Assembly: GCF_001815985.1 (NCBI RefSeq)
Contig: NZ_KV823558.1
Coordinates: 62,001 to 126,000 of the forward strand
Reading direction: 5' to 3'
Origin: Corynebacterium sp. HMSC27B11
GTDB taxonomy: Bacteria > Actinomycetota > Actinomycetes > Mycobacteriales > Mycobacteriaceae
DNA length: 64,000 nt
Shown here: piece by piece, positions 21,277 to 30,276 of the stretch
How the letters are laid out: each line of letters opens with the position of its first letter
Position numbering within the stretch: position 1 is the first letter of the stretch
Notes under the pieces: model-generated
Databases searched by the model: none
Seen by the model: the letters and a program-made list of their open reading frames with translations, nothing else
What the model was told of the DNA's origin: nothing
Made by a program: the position numbers and the translations under genes

Positions 21277-21573
21277 GAACTTGGGCCTTCCTCGGGGTGT
21301 GACGTACTCGGGTTGTAGCTCTCGCCGCCGCGGACGCGCGGGCGAGGCTTAACTATGCATATTCAATCTACCGGCCACGGCAAAACTCTGCGTTCTTGGG
21401 GCAGCCGGAACTTTTTAGCGGTCATTTTCGACTACTCAAGAGGGCTTGATGAAACGTCGCCAATCCAGCCCCCAAATCTGGCGACTCGCGGTATCGGCGC
21501 AGTTTCGCCCACAGAATGCGCTCGGGTAGCGTATAGGCGGATAAGACGTGGAGAAGTGGAGGCAGAAGGCTTC
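21277..21573. promoter_or_regulatory. Divergent promoter region tkt / ctaB
   Basis: A 297-nt non-coding stretch between divergent genes; its middle is clearly AT-richer than the flanks. TAGCGT at 21527-21532 fits a -10 for ctaB with a leader of about 35 nt. TGTGACGTACT near 21298 carries one half of a GlxR-type site but no second half. No clear tkt -10 could be chosen. Confidence 0.4.
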
Positions 21574-22512
21574 GTGAATGGAATCTTGGATGCGGTCAAG
21601 GCTTATCTAGCGTTGACTAAGCCCCGGGTCATCGAGTTGCTCCTCGTCGCGACGATCCCGGCGATGCTCCAGGCCAATCGCGGTGAGATTGAGCTCGGCC
21701 TGATCATCCTCACCCTCATCGGTGGCTGGATGGGCGCGGCCTCCGCAAATACTTTCAACATGGTCGTCGACTACGACATCGACCAGTTGATGCGCCGCAC
21801 CCGTCGCCGCCCGCTAGCCAAGGACACGGTTCCGGTCGAGCACGCGAAGATTTTCGCCTGGGTGCTGATGATCGCCAGTGTGCTGTGGCTGACCTTCCTC
21901 GTGCATTCTCCGCTGTCTGCCGCGTTCATCCTGCTGACGATCTGGTTCTACGTTTACGTCTACTCCAAGTGGTTGAAGCGCCGCACCTGGCAGAACGTCA
22001 TCTGGGGTGGGGCCGCCGGCTGCATGCCCGTCATGGTCGGCTGGGCTGCTGTCACGGACAACAACGGCGGCGCCTTCAACGCGGGCTGGAGCTCCTGGAT
22101 TCAGGCGATCATCCTGTTCATGGTCATCTTCTTCTGGACCCCGCCCCACACCTGGGCGCTGGGTATGCGCTACCGCGAGGACTATAAGGCCGCGGGCGTT
22201 CCCATGATGCCGGTGGTCAAGCCGCCGTTGGAGGTCACCCGCCAGATCCTCTGGTACACCTGGGCGACGGTCATCACCTCGCTGCTGCTCGTTCCCGCCG
22301 CGGGCTGGATCTACGCCGTCGCAGCGCTGGTGTCGGGCGCCTGGTTTATCTTCCGTGCCCACGGCCTGCACCGCGGGGTCAAGGAGGGCACCCCGGTGAA
22401 GCCGATGCAGCTGTTCTTCCTGTCGAATAACTACCTCTCCCTGCTTTTCGTTGCCCTCTCCGTCGACGCCGTTATTGGCTGGAACACCGTCTGGCAGATG
22501 CTCGGCAACTAA
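21574..22512 (+). CDS. ctaB: Protoheme IX farnesyltransferase (haem O synthase)
   Basis: Adds a farnesyl tail to haem B, giving haem O for cytochrome aa3 oxidase. The 312-residue integral membrane protein has about nine helices and the UbiA-type aspartate motifs [20 protein letters not shown] and [17 protein letters not shown] 21574 is chosen because GGAGG (21558-21562) sits 11 nt upstream and the family start [19 protein letters not shown] follows; GTG 21556 is an alternative. Divergent from tkt as in C. glutamicum. A strong terminator follows. Confidence 0.95.
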   Translation: MNGILDAVKAYLALTKPRVIELLLVATIPAMLQANRGEIELGLIILTLIGGWMGAASANTFNMVVDYDIDQLMRRTRRRPLAKDTVPVEHAKIFAWVLMIASVLWLTFLVHSPLSAAFILLTIWFYVYVYSKWLKRRTWQNVIWGGAAGCMPVMVGWAAVTDNNGGAFNAGWSSWIQAIILFMVIFFWTPPHTWALGMRYREDYKAAGVPMMPVVKPPLEVTRQILWYTWATVITSLLLVPAAGWIYAVAALVSGAWFIFRAHGLHRGVKEGTPVKPMQLFFLSNNYLSLLFVALSVDAVIGWNTVWQMLGN

Positions 22513-22549
22513 GCTGTAGCCCTAACCCGGGGATTCGCCCCGATCTGCA

Positions 22550-22580
22550 GGCCGCATCCGGGAGGATGCGGCCTTTATTT
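22550..22580 (+). terminator. Intrinsic terminator of ctaB
   Basis: GGCCGCATCC (22550-22559) and GGATGCGGCC (22564-22573) form a perfect 10-bp stem with a GGGA loop, followed by TTTATTTATT. It lies 37 nt after the ctaB stop. Confidence 0.9.
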
Positions 22581-22601
22581 ATTCGTATCGAAAGGCATTC
22601 G

Positions 22602-22957
22602 ATGAGCATCTTTAACATCCTCATGGCTTCCGTTTACGTGGTCTCGGGGGTCTACTGCTCTGGACCGGAATTAAAGCCGGCACAGAAAGTCTGCCCCGCA
22701 ACGCATGGATCGGTATCAGGACCTCCAGGACTCTTGCTAGCGATGAGGCATGGCAGACCGGGCATAAGGCAGCTGCGGGCTATCTCAAGGCCAGCAGCCT
22801 GCCGATGATCCTCGGCGGAATCTTCTTCGCCTTCGCCACCGAGGAGCAGATCGCGTGGGCCAGCCTGGTGGCGGTCGGAGTCATGCTCGTGTTCGTGATC
22901 CTTGCGGCCCGCAAGGCCAAAGCCGCCATCGGCGATGAGGGGCCAGCCCAGCCGTAG
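22602..22957 (+). pseudogene. SdpI/YhfL-family small membrane protein, broken by a -1 frameshift
   Basis: From ATG 22602 the frame reads MSIFNILMASVYVVSG and then runs out of frame at a G5 run (22646-22650). In the shifted frame the protein continues LLLWTGIKAG, LPRNAWIGIRTSRTLASDEAW and QTGHKAAAGYL, then two hydrophobic helices, and stops at 22955-22957. PRNxWIGIRTxxTLASDEAW is the hallmark of SdpI-like proteins (named after the Bacillus immunity protein; function in actinobacteria unknown). One extra G in the run would restore an uninterrupted ~118-residue protein reading VVSGGLLLWTG. Either the gene is decayed, the run is phase-variable or slippery, or one base was lost in sequencing. It sits between the ctaB terminator and the ctaA terminator. 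Confidence 0.8.
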
Positions 22958-22960
22958 CAA

Positions 22961-23002
22961 AAAACCCGCGTGGTCGTCGTCGATCGACGCTGTCCACGCG
23001 GG
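22961..23002 (-). terminator. Intrinsic terminator of ctaA
   Basis: CCCGCGTGG (22965-22973) pairs with CCACGCGGG (22994-23002); the loop contains a further self-complementary core CGTCGATCGACG. Read on the minus strand the stem is followed by TTTTTTG, so it ends ctaA transcripts about 80 nt after the stop. It also lies just behind the SdpI-like gene on the plus strand. Confidence 0.85.
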
Positions 23003-23084
23003 CTGAATTCTTATGCACTCGCCCGGTGGGCGAGCTATGGTCCCGGGGGAGGCTGGTCTCATGGGCCCGGCCGGGGAGGGAATT

Positions 23085-24158
23085 CTAGTCTCCCTTAACG
23101 GCGTGGTTCACCGTTTCGCTCTGCTCCTCGTGGGTCTTCTGGTAGCGCAGCGCCCATAGGTAACCCGTTGCGAGGGTGACCAGACCGGAGCCGATGACGT
23201 GCACCGGAACGGTCCAGCGGGGCACGCCCAGCCAGAACTGGATGATGCCCACCACGCCCTGGAAGAGAATGCCGGCGCACATCCAGGCGGCAGCCTTCCG
23301 CACACGCGGCGCGGCCACCACGGCGATGAGGGCGGCGATCAGGCCGATCGTCAAGCCCAGGTAGAGGTACATGGCGTGGGCGTGGATGTGGGCGATGGAT
23401 TCAAGGCTCACCTGCAGGCGGTGCTCCGGCTTGATGGCCTCGTCACCGGCGTGCGGGCCGGCACTCGTGACGAGCACGCCCGTGAAAAGGGTAACGGCCA
23501 GCGCCACGGCGTTCATGGTGGTGAGGACGCGCAGGGCAGCAGGCATCTGCTCCTTGATGGGGGCGTCGTCGTCCTCGGTGACCTTGACGAGCAGGACCGC
23601 AGCCAGGAAGACAAGCAGCATGGAGGGCAGGAAGTGGGCGGCGACGATCCACCATGCCAGATCCAGGCGCACGCTGATGCCACCGATGACTGCCTGGGCG
23701 ATAATGCCCAGACCCTGGATGAAGGACAGGTGGAGGATCGAGGAGCGTCGGCCGGCGCGCAGCAGCGCGATGAAGGCGGCGAGTGCGGCGGCGGCCAGCA
23801 CGAAGGTCAGCATCCGGTTGCCGAACTCAATGATCTGGTGAATCCAGGGGGCCGACCCTGGGACCGGCACGAAGGAACCCGGGTGGCACTGTGGCCAGGT
23901 TTCGCAACCAAGCCCAGAGCCGGTCACGCGGACGAGGGATCCGGTGAAGGTGATCCCCGTCTGGCAGATCAGCAGGATGAGGGTCAGTACCCACTGGGTT
24001 TTGAGCCGTGGAACCTTCACGGCCTTGTTGCCATCGGAGTCCACCTCGCGCGGCAATCCGACCTTGCGGTCAGCGCGGTAAATAGCTGCATAGAGTTTCA
24101 GCATTGCCCGGCTCAACGGGTTGTTCGTCTGGGCTGCTTGTTGGCTAATCGGATCCAT
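23085..24158 (-). CDS. ctaA: Haem A synthase
   Basis: Converts haem O to haem A for cytochrome c oxidase. The 357-residue membrane protein has about eight helices and conserved His-bearing segments HQIIEFGNRML, AAHFLPSMLL, AHIHAHAMYLYL and PVHVIGSG, plus the Cys pair in GCETWPQC found in CtaA. Start is ambiguous: ATG 24158 is used; a TTG at 24170 is in frame and neither has a good Shine-Dalgarno. It faces ctaB, its pathway partner. Confidence 0.95.
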   Translation of the reverse strand: MDPISQQAAQTNNPLSRAMLKLYAAIYRADRKVGLPREVDSDGNKAVKVPRLKTQWVLTLILLICQTGITFTGSLVRVTGSGLGCETWPQCHPGSFVPVPGSAPWIHQIIEFGNRMLTFVLAAAALAAFIALLRAGRRSSILHLSFIQGLGIIAQAVIGGISVRLDLAWWIVAAHFLPSMLLVFLAAVLLVKVTEDDDAPIKEQMPAALRVLTTMNAVALAVTLFTGVLVTSAGPHAGDEAIKPEHRLQVSLESIAHIHAHAMYLYLGLTIGLIAALIAVVAAPRVRKAAAWMCAGILFQGVVGIIQFWLGVPRWTVPVHVIGSGLVTLATGYLWALRYQKTHEEQSETVNHAVKGD

Positions 24159-24205
24159 CACAGCACTCAAGATTAGTCGTGGTGAGGGAGCAAAGCGAAA
24201 GGGCG

Positions 24206-24228
24206 CGCGGGGCTCGTTTCACCCCGCG
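24206..24228 (-). terminator. Possible terminator behind the ABC permease gene
   Basis: CGCGGGG (24206-24212) pairs with CCCCGCG (24222-24228) across 9 nt. Read on the minus strand it is followed by CGCCCTTTCGCTTTG, a poor U-run. Lies about 95 nt after the permease stop and before ctaA. Confidence 0.35.
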
Positions 24229-24323
24229 GTTCGTTGGCAGCGTGCCAGCTCAGGCAGCGTTCCACCTCAGGCAGTGGGGCAGGGGGTCGGCTAGCGAATA
24301 CAGGGGAGGATTCCCGGTGAGGG

Positions 24324-25232
24324 CTAGTCGCCCTTGATGGTGAAGGAGAAGAGCTTCCGGGCGGCGACCGCACCCACGATCGTCCAGACCGCGAGGACGA
24401 CGATGGCGAACCAGTCGACCCCGCCGGCGAAGGATTCTTCCAGCCCGGCAGCCAGCGCCACGGATGGAATCAGCTGCAACAGGGTTTGTACCTGGGGCCC
24501 CAGGTCGGAGGCGACGGTGGAGTAACCAACCGCACCCAGCAGTACAAACCAAATGGTGTTCGCGAGCGCCAGCACCATCTCGGAGCTCAAGGTTCCCCCG
24601 AGCAGCAGGCCCAGCGAGGTGAAGCACCCCACCCCCAGGATGAGGAAGATCACGGCGATCACAAGGCCGAGCCCTGGCGGGGACCACCCCAGCAGCAGCG
24701 CGACCACCGTGAGGATCAGCACTTGGATGGCGACCACAATCAACACTGCAGCGATCTTGCCGGCGATGAGAGCCGAGGTGGGAACCCCGGCCGCCCCAAT
24801 CCGTTTGAGTGCTCCGTAACGCCGGTCGAAAGCCACGGCGATGGCCTGGCCCGTGAAACCGGCACCCATGATCGCCACCGCCAGCACCATCGGGAACGCT
24901 CTGGCCACTGGGTCGTCCAACGGGACGACCGGCACGAGTGCCAGCCCCAGCAGCAAGCCAACAGGGATGATCAGGGACAGCAGCTGCTGCTCGCCGTGAC
25001 GCAGGAAGAGCAACGACTCAATTTTGGTCTGTGCCAACAGCATCCGCACGAAGCTGGCTTGTTTCGGGGCAGGCTCGAAGGTCCCGACGGGGAAGCGGCC
25101 GCCGGTAGCTGGCGCGTCCTCCATCACTGCACCCGTCTCGGCCACAGGCTCCACCGGAGTTCCGGCCCCCTGACCCGATGGCGTCCCTGCGGGATGGCTG
25201 TTCTGCATGCCTCGGTTATTCGCGGAAGTCAT
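24324..25232 (-). CDS. ABC-2 type transporter permease
   Basis: Membrane half of an ABC exporter. About 302 residues: a polar, Pro/Gly-rich N-terminal tail of ~55 residues, then six hydrophobic helices in the ABC-2 arrangement, including GLLLGLALVPVVPL, AIMGAGFTGQAIAVAFDRRYGALKR and a C-terminal helix ending in KLFSF. The conserved ERRYGALKRIGAAGVP-like element marks the drug/lipid exporter type. ATG 25232 overlaps the stop of the ATPase gene as ATGA, so translation is coupled. Substrate unknown; this pair commonly sits between ctaA and mptB/suf in corynebacteria and mycobacteria. Confidence 0.85.
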   Translation of the reverse strand: MTSANNRGMQNSHPAGTPSGQGAGTPVEPVAETGAVMEDAPATGGRFPVGTFEPAPKQASFVRMLLAQTKIESLLFLRHGEQQLLSLIIPVGLLLGLALVPVVPLDDPVARAFPMVLAVAIMGAGFTGQAIAVAFDRRYGALKRIGAAGVPTSALIAGKIAAVLIVVAIQVLILTVVALLLGWSPPGLGLVIAVIFLILGVGCFTSLGLLLGGTLSSEMVLALANTIWFVLLGAVGYSTVASDLGPQVQTLLQLIPSVALAAGLEESFAGGVDWFAIVVLAVWTIVGAVAARKLFSFTIKGD

Positions 25233-26266
25233 GAACGCATCTCCCATCCGGTCAGCGAGAGGAAAACTTCCTCAAGGGTCTGTTCAGTGCTGTCGAGCTT
25301 CGTGATCATCGTTGCGCAGTCGCGGGCAGCGAGCGCGAGCATCAGGACGCCATCGGGTGTGGCCGGAATGCCCTCTACGGCGAACTGGCGTGGTTTGATC
25401 TCCCGGACTAGTACCGAAGGCGCCGACGCGGCACCGCCGACCTCATCCAGCGGTACTCCTTGTCCTGCCTTGGCCGCACCGGCCTTGACCTCGAGGAGGG
25501 CACGGTGGAAGTGGTCCCGGTCGAGATCGGCGTCGACGCTGACCTGGAAGGTATGCCCGCTACCGCCACCTGAACGCTCGGAGGTGAGTTCCTTCGGGGT
25601 GCCTGCGGCGACGACCTTGCCCTTGTCGATGATGACGACCCGGTCGGAGAGCGCCTCAGCCTCGTCGAGCAGGTGGGTGGTGAGGACCACGCCCACGCCA
25701 TCGCGACGCATGGAGCGCACGATATCCCATACCGCGTGACGGGACTGTGCATCCAGCCCTGCGGTGGGCTCATCGAGGAAGACCAGTTCCGGGCGGTTCA
25801 CCAGCGCACAGGCGAGCGCCAGACGCTGCTGTTGGCCACCCGACAGGCGCCGATAGGTGGTGGAGCGGTGCTTGGTGAGCCCCACCATGTCCAGCAGCCA
25901 CTCGGTATCCAGTGGGTCCTCGCTGTAGCTGGCAACCAGCTTCAGCATCTCGCCGACCCGGATGCCGGGGTAGGCGCCGCCGCCCTGCAGCATCACCCCA
26001 ATGCGGGAACGCACGGCGTCGGATTCCTTGGCGGGGTCTAGGCCGAACAGCCGGATCTCGCCGGCATCCGGGCGGGCGAAGCCCTCGCACATCTCGATGG
26101 TCGTGGTTTTGCCCGCGCCGTTGGGGCCCAGTAGTGCCACGATCTCGCCGGGGTAGACCTGGAAGTCCAGCCCATCGACGGCGGTGTGGGCGCCAAACTT
26201 CTTCACCGCGCCAGTGACCTGCAGCAGTGGTTGGAGTTGGGGGGCCGAAGAGTCCTGCATTTTCAC
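25229..26266 (-). CDS. ABC transporter ATP-binding protein
   Basis: Energises the adjacent permease. The 345 residues hold Walker A GPNGAGKTTT (about 45-54), the Q-loop in MLQGGGAYPG, signature LSGGQQQRLAL, Walker B LVFLDEPTAGLD and switch His in TTHLLDEAEAL. A C-terminal extension of ~110 residues after the ATPase core contains a Gly/Ser linker and probably a small regulatory domain. GTG 26266 and ATG 26260 are both possible starts. Substrate cannot be told from the sequence. Confidence 0.9.
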   Translation of the reverse strand: MKMQDSSAPQLQPLLQVTGAVKKFGAHTAVDGLDFQVYPGEIVALLGPNGAGKTTTIEMCEGFARPDAGEIRLFGLDPAKESDAVRSRIGVMLQGGGAYPGIRVGEMLKLVASYSEDPLDTEWLLDMVGLTKHRSTTYRRLSGGQQQRLALACALVNRPELVFLDEPTAGLDAQSRHAVWDIVRSMRRDGVGVVLTTHLLDEAEALSDRVVIIDKGKVVAAGTPKELTSERSGGGSGHTFQVSVDADLDRDHFHRALLEVKAGAAKAGQGVPLDEVGGAASAPSVLVREIKPRQFAVEGIPATPDGVLMLALAARDCATMITKLDSTEQTLEEVFLSLTGWEMRS

Positions 26267-26303
26267 AGCTATTCAGTCTAGCCAGATGGCGCGGGCTGGG
26301 GGA

Positions 26304-28034
26304 TCACCGGTTGTTGGGTGTGTCTGCCTTCGTGGGCATTTCTTTGGGGCGAGGCAACGCGAGGGCGTTGGCATATGCCGGGTGTTTCTTGAGGTAGCGC
26401 CAGCTGGCGACCAGAAACGCGAGGAAAAGTAGCGCGGACATGGCGTAGATGAAGGCCACCGTCGCCGGCGGTAGCCCGAGACCACGGGGCAGGATGAAGA
26501 AGCTGAAAGCCACCGAGTACACGATTGTCGCGAAGTGGAAGACCGGCCGGTTGGCCCACGCCGCGAGCGGCAGAATGGCCCAGAGCAGATACCAGGGGTG
26601 GACGACGGGGAAGAAGATCACGAGGAACAGCGTGGCCACCCCGAGCCCTCCCACGGGGTGGATGCGGCCCCGGTAGGAGGCCCACAGCATGCGCACCACC
26701 CAGAACGCGCCGATCATGACGCCGAGGAAACGGAAGACGAACAGCGCGGCGGATTGCTGATCTCCGAGGCCCAGCAGGGCTCCCAGGAACGACGACGCCA
26801 AACCCGCCAACGTGGACAGGCTCATCCAGCTGATGATTTCTGCCGCCCCGCCCTGGGAGGTGATCCAGCCGAAGCCCACGCCTGTGATCACAGAGAACAG
26901 ACTCGCGGTGGCCGCGGCGACCACCCCGCTGACCACTCCTGCACCGATAAGGTGTCGCAGCCCCTCGCCCCACCAGCGCGCGATCGCCACTGCGGTGAAG
27001 CCGAGAGCCATCAGGGCGGTCACCTTGATCAGACCCGCGCAGGTGACGATCACCGTGCCGGAGAGCATGAGCAGCAGGCGGCTGCTCAAAGGTCGTTCGT
27101 AATGGTCGGTGCCGCGCAGCACGAACTCCATGCCCACGAGCAGAAAGCCGAGCATGAGCGCCTCGTTGTGGATACCCGCGACGAGGTGGAGCAGTGTCAG
27201 CGGGTTTAGCACCCCGAGCCACCAGGCTGTCTGGGGCGCGATGCCACAGCGCTGGGCGAGCCTCGTCAATGCCCAGCCGGTGAGCACCAGGCCGGTGATG
27301 CTCATCAGCCGATGGCCGAAGACCCCCAGCACGATGTTGTTGCCGGTGATCATGGAGATCACGGCACCATAGCCCAGTGCGACCGGGCCATAGGGCGCAG
27401 GGGAGTGCGCCCACATCAAGGGCACGGAACGGGCGAGCGGGTCTTGCACCCCGAGGATGTCCACCGGACCTGCGCTATACGGGTCCAGCCCCTGCGCGGC
27501 GATCGCCCCTTGGGCTAGATAAGAGTAGATGTCCTGGGTGAACATCGGCGCGGTGATCGCCAGGGGAAGCACCCAGAGGGCGAAGATCCGCCAATAGGTA
27601 CGGATGGGCAGGCGGGGGATCTGCCTTCCCCCTGGCCCCAGCACGAAGGCCCCGAGTAGGAGCCAGGCGAGCACTAGGAATCCGATTCCGACGAAGACGG
27701 TCACAGTGGTGCTGTGCAGCATCCGGGCCAGGATATTAATCCCGGGAACGGACCAGAATGGGTTGCCCACCACGGGCATCGCGCCCGCGCCAATACCCCC
27801 GAGAGCGATAAGAATGGTGCCGATGGACCCCAACCAGACTGCGATCTGCAGCCGCAGCCGGTAGGCGGGGTTAAGGGGCTCCAACGGCGCATGGAGGGGG
27901 AGCACCCGGCCCTCTTGGTGGAGCTGTGCCGAGCGGGAACCGGCCAGGCCGAGCCGGGGCAGCACGTCCAAATAGCGGCGCCACAGGCTGAAGGGGCCGC
28001 GGATCAACGCGTGGCCGGGTCGGTTCGAAGACAT
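26304..28034 (-). CDS. mptB: Alpha-(1->6)-mannopyranosyltransferase MptB
   Basis: Polyprenyl-phosphomannose-dependent mannosyltransferase of the GT-C fold that starts the alpha-1,6-mannan backbone of lipomannan on the outer face of the membrane. The 576-residue protein has about 13 hydrophobic helices and the GT-C loop with acidic residue in MFTQDIYSYLAQG, followed by YGPVAL and GIHNEALMLG typical of MptA/MptB. Its place divergent from sufR and upstream of the ABC pair matches mycobacterial synteny. ATG 28034 is preceded by a TATCGT box 6 nt away, so the mRNA is probably leaderless. Confidence 0.9.
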   Translation of the reverse strand: MSSNRPGHALIRGPFSLWRRYLDVLPRLGLAGSRSAQLHQEGRVLPLHAPLEPLNPAYRLRLQIAVWLGSIGTILIALGGIGAGAMPVVGNPFWSVPGINILARMLHSTTVTVFVGIGFLVLAWLLLGAFVLGPGGRQIPRLPIRTYWRIFALWVLPLAITAPMFTQDIYSYLAQGAIAAQGLDPYSAGPVDILGVQDPLARSVPLMWAHSPAPYGPVALGYGAVISMITGNNIVLGVFGHRLMSITGLVLTGWALTRLAQRCGIAPQTAWWLGVLNPLTLLHLVAGIHNEALMLGFLLVGMEFVLRGTDHYERPLSSRLLLMLSGTVIVTCAGLIKVTALMALGFTAVAIARWWGEGLRHLIGAGVVSGVVAAATASLFSVITGVGFGWITSQGGAAEIISWMSLSTLAGLASSFLGALLGLGDQQSAALFVFRFLGVMIGAFWVVRMLWASYRGRIHPVGGLGVATLFLVIFFPVVHPWYLLWAILPLAAWANRPVFHFATIVYSVAFSFFILPRGLGLPPATVAFIYAMSALLFLAFLVASWRYLKKHPAYANALALPRPKEMPTKADTPNNR

Positions 28035-28040
28035 GCAACC

Positions 28041-28046
28041 ACGATA
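28041..28046 (-). promoter_or_regulatory. -10 box TATCGT of leaderless mptB
   Basis: On the minus strand TATCGT (TANNNT) is followed by GGTTGC and the mptB ATG: 6 nt, with no Shine-Dalgarno. Inference from spacing. Confidence 0.5.
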
Positions 28047-28105
28047 ATGAAGCCAGCGTTTTTAGGGAACATAGGTTCGCCTTAGTGGACAGGGGGAATT
28101 ATTTA

Positions 28106-28124
28106 AGACACACTCGTGTTGTCT
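28106..28124. promoter_or_regulatory. Putative SufR operator
   Basis: AGACACACTCGTGTTGTCT contains ACAC-TC-GTGT and outer AGACA/TGTCT arms, an imperfect dyad. It lies 38 nt before the sufR start used here, where the promoter should be, with TCTAAT (28122-28127) as a possible -10. SufR proteins are known to repress their own suf operon through such dyads near the promoter. Site and -10 are inference. Confidence 0.5.
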
Positions 28125-28161
28125 AATCATGACGGCCCTCAACGATGAAAGGCGGGTTGAT

Positions 28162-28833
28162 ATGGCACCAGTGGAAACCGACACGCGCCGTCGCATCCTG
28201 CTGTACGTGTTGAGACACGGACCGGTGAGCGCGACAACCATTAGCGAGGCTTTTAGTTTGAGCGCCGCTGGCGTGAGGCGCCATCTGGACAACATTGTCG
28301 CGGATGGGCTCGCGGAGGCCGTTGACGCGCCACGGTCAGGACAGCGTGGGCGACCGGCGAAGCTATTCCGCCTCACTGATGCGGGTCGAGCACAGTTCGG
28401 TCATGATTACGACACCCTTGCACTCCTCGCACTGCGTGCCCTGAAAAACTCGGGCGGAGAGGAAGCAGTCGAGGACTTTGCTGCGCAACGCATCAATGAT
28501 CTGTTGGGGGACATCCCCGAACTCGACGGTGACTACGCAGACGACCGTGACGTGAAGGCCCAGGCCAAGAACATCGCGGAGGCGCTGACCAACCGTGGCT
28601 ACGCGGCCACCGTGAGCCACGCGGCCGGCGGCGTCCAAATCTGCAGGCACCACTGCCCAATCCAGGACGTGGCGGAGGAGTTCCCCGAGCTGTGCGCTGC
28701 AGAGCACCGGGTAGTTGCGGAGCTACTCGGCCAGCACACTCAGCCGCTCGCTACTATCGCGGACGGCAACGGTATCTGTACGACCCATATTCCGCTGACC
28801 ACCATTACCCCTTCCGCAACGAAGGAAAGCTAA
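28162..28833 (+). CDS. sufR: Fe-S-sensing transcriptional repressor SufR
   Basis: ArsR/DeoR-like winged-helix repressor of the suf operon that carries an Fe-S cluster. The 223-residue protein has an N-terminal HTH (about 8-70, [23 protein letters not shown]) and a C-terminal cluster domain. Cys165, Cys178 and Cys206 have spacing C-X12-C-X27-C, the SufR ligand pattern; Cys161 is an extra one. ATG 28162 is preferred over ATG 28129: GAAAGG lies 9 nt upstream of 28162, whereas 28129 has no ribosome site and would lie next to the operator. It ends 7 nt before sufB, so it controls its own operon. Confidence 0.92.
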   Translation: MAPVETDTRRRILLYVLRHGPVSATTISEAFSLSAAGVRRHLDNIVADGLAEAVDAPRSGQRGRPAKLFRLTDAGRAQFGHDYDTLALLALRALKNSGGEEAVEDFAAQRINDLLGDIPELDGDYADDRDVKAQAKNIAEALTNRGYAATVSHAAGGVQICRHHCPIQDVAEEFPELCAAEHRVVAELLGQHTQPLATIADGNGICTTHIPLTTITPSATKES

Positions 28834-28840
28834 AGAATCT

Positions 28841-30271
28841 ATGACTCAAGCTGCTGACAAACTGCAATCCGATCAGGAAATCATCGACTCGATCGGTGCC
28901 TACGGCTACGGTTGGCACGATTCCGACGACGCCGGCGCCAGCGCGCGCCGTGGCCTGAACGAGGACGTCGTCCGGGATATTTCTGCCAAGAAGAACGAGC
29001 CGGAGTGGATGCTCGAGCGTCGCCTGAAGGCCCTCGAGATCTTCGACAAGAAGCCCATGCCCACCTGGGGCGCGGATCTTTCCGGCATCGACTTCGACCA
29101 GATCAAGTACTTCGTCCGCTCCACCGAGCAGCAGGCGACGACCTGGGAGGACCTGCCGGAGGACATTAAGAACACCTACGACAAGCTGGGCATCCCGGAG
29201 GCGGAGCGCCAGCGCCTCGTCGCCGGTGTCGCCGCGCAGTACGAGTCCGAGGTTGTGTACCACCAGATCCGCGAGGACCTGGAGGAGCAGGGCGTGATCT
29301 TCGTCGACACCGACACCGCCCTCGAGGAGTACCCGGAGCTGTTCAAGGAGTACTTCGGCACCGTGATCCCCGCGGGCGATAACAAGTTCTCCGCTCTCAA
29401 CACCGCCGTGTGGTCCGGTGGTTCCTTCATTTACGTCCCACCGGGAGTCCACGTGGACATCCCGCTGCAGGCCTACTTCCGCATCAACACGGAAAACATG
29501 GGCCAGTTCGAGCGCACTCTCATCATCGTCGACGAGGACGCCTACGTGCACTACGTCGAGGGCTGCACCGCCCCGATCTACAAGACCGACTCCCTGCACT
29601 CCGCAGTCGTCGAGATCATCGTGAAGAAGGGCGGCCGCTGCCGCTACACGACGATCCAGAACTGGTCGAACAACGTCTACAACCTCGTCACCAAGCGCAC
29701 TAAGTGTGAGGAGGGCGCGACCATGGAGTGGGTCGATGGCAACATCGGCTCCAAGGTCACCATGAAGTACCCGGCCGTCTGGATGACCGGTCCGCACGCC
29801 AAGGGCGAGGTCCTGTCCGTCGCCTTCGCAGGTGAGGGCCAGTTCCAGGACACCGGTGCGAAGATGACCCACATGGCGCCGTACACCAGCTCCAATATCG
29901 TCTCGAAGTCCGTGGCCCGCTCCGGTGGTCGCGCGGCCTACCGCGGCCTGGTCGAGGTTCACCCGAACGCGCACCACTCCGCCTCCCAGGTTGAGTGTGA
30001 CGCCCTGCTGGTGGACTCCATCTCGCGGTCGGATACATACCCGTACAACGACATCCGCAACGACCACGTCACCTTGGGCCACGAGGCAACCGTCTCCCAG
30101 GTCTCCGAGGATCAGCTCTTCTACCTGATGAGCCGAGGCCTCGAGGAGGACGAGGCGATGGCGATGATCGTTCGTGGCTTCGTGGAGCCAATCGCCAAGG
30201 AGCTCCCGATGGAGTACGCGCTTGAGCTCAACCGTCTGATCGAACTGCAAATGGAAGGATCGGTGGGCTAA
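28841..30271 (+). CDS. sufB: Fe-S cluster scaffold protein SufB
   Basis: Scaffold subunit of the SufBC2D complex on which Fe-S clusters are assembled. The 476-residue protein has the SufB N-terminal region and the C-terminal beta-helix core with [12 protein letters not shown] (conserved Cys), [21 protein letters not shown] and [23 protein letters not shown] lies before ATG 28841. Followed by sufD after 5 nt. Confidence 0.97.
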   Translation: MTQAADKLQSDQEIIDSIGAYGYGWHDSDDAGASARRGLNEDVVRDISAKKNEPEWMLERRLKALEIFDKKPMPTWGADLSGIDFDQIKYFVRSTEQQATTWEDLPEDIKNTYDKLGIPEAERQRLVAGVAAQYESEVVYHQIREDLEEQGVIFVDTDTALEEYPELFKEYFGTVIPAGDNKFSALNTAVWSGGSFIYVPPGVHVDIPLQAYFRINTENMGQFERTLIIVDEDAYVHYVEGCTAPIYKTDSLHSAVVEIIVKKGGRCRYTTIQNWSNNVYNLVTKRTKCEEGATMEWVDGNIGSKVTMKYPAVWMTGPHAKGEVLSVAFAGEGQFQDTGAKMTHMAPYTSSNIVSKSVARSGGRAAYRGLVEVHPNAHHSASQVECDALLVDSISRSDTYPYNDIRNDHVTLGHEATVSQVSEDQLFYLMSRGLEEDEAMAMIVRGFVEPIAKELPMEYALELNRLIELQMEGSVG

Positions 30272-30276
30272 GCCAG

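Noticed and set aside
18922..21318. 798-codon open frame on the plus strand opposite tkt and the start of tal
   Set aside because: It is a shadow of the minus-strand genes: high-GC third positions keep the antisense frame open. The encoded protein has no recognisable domain, while tkt and tal are complete.
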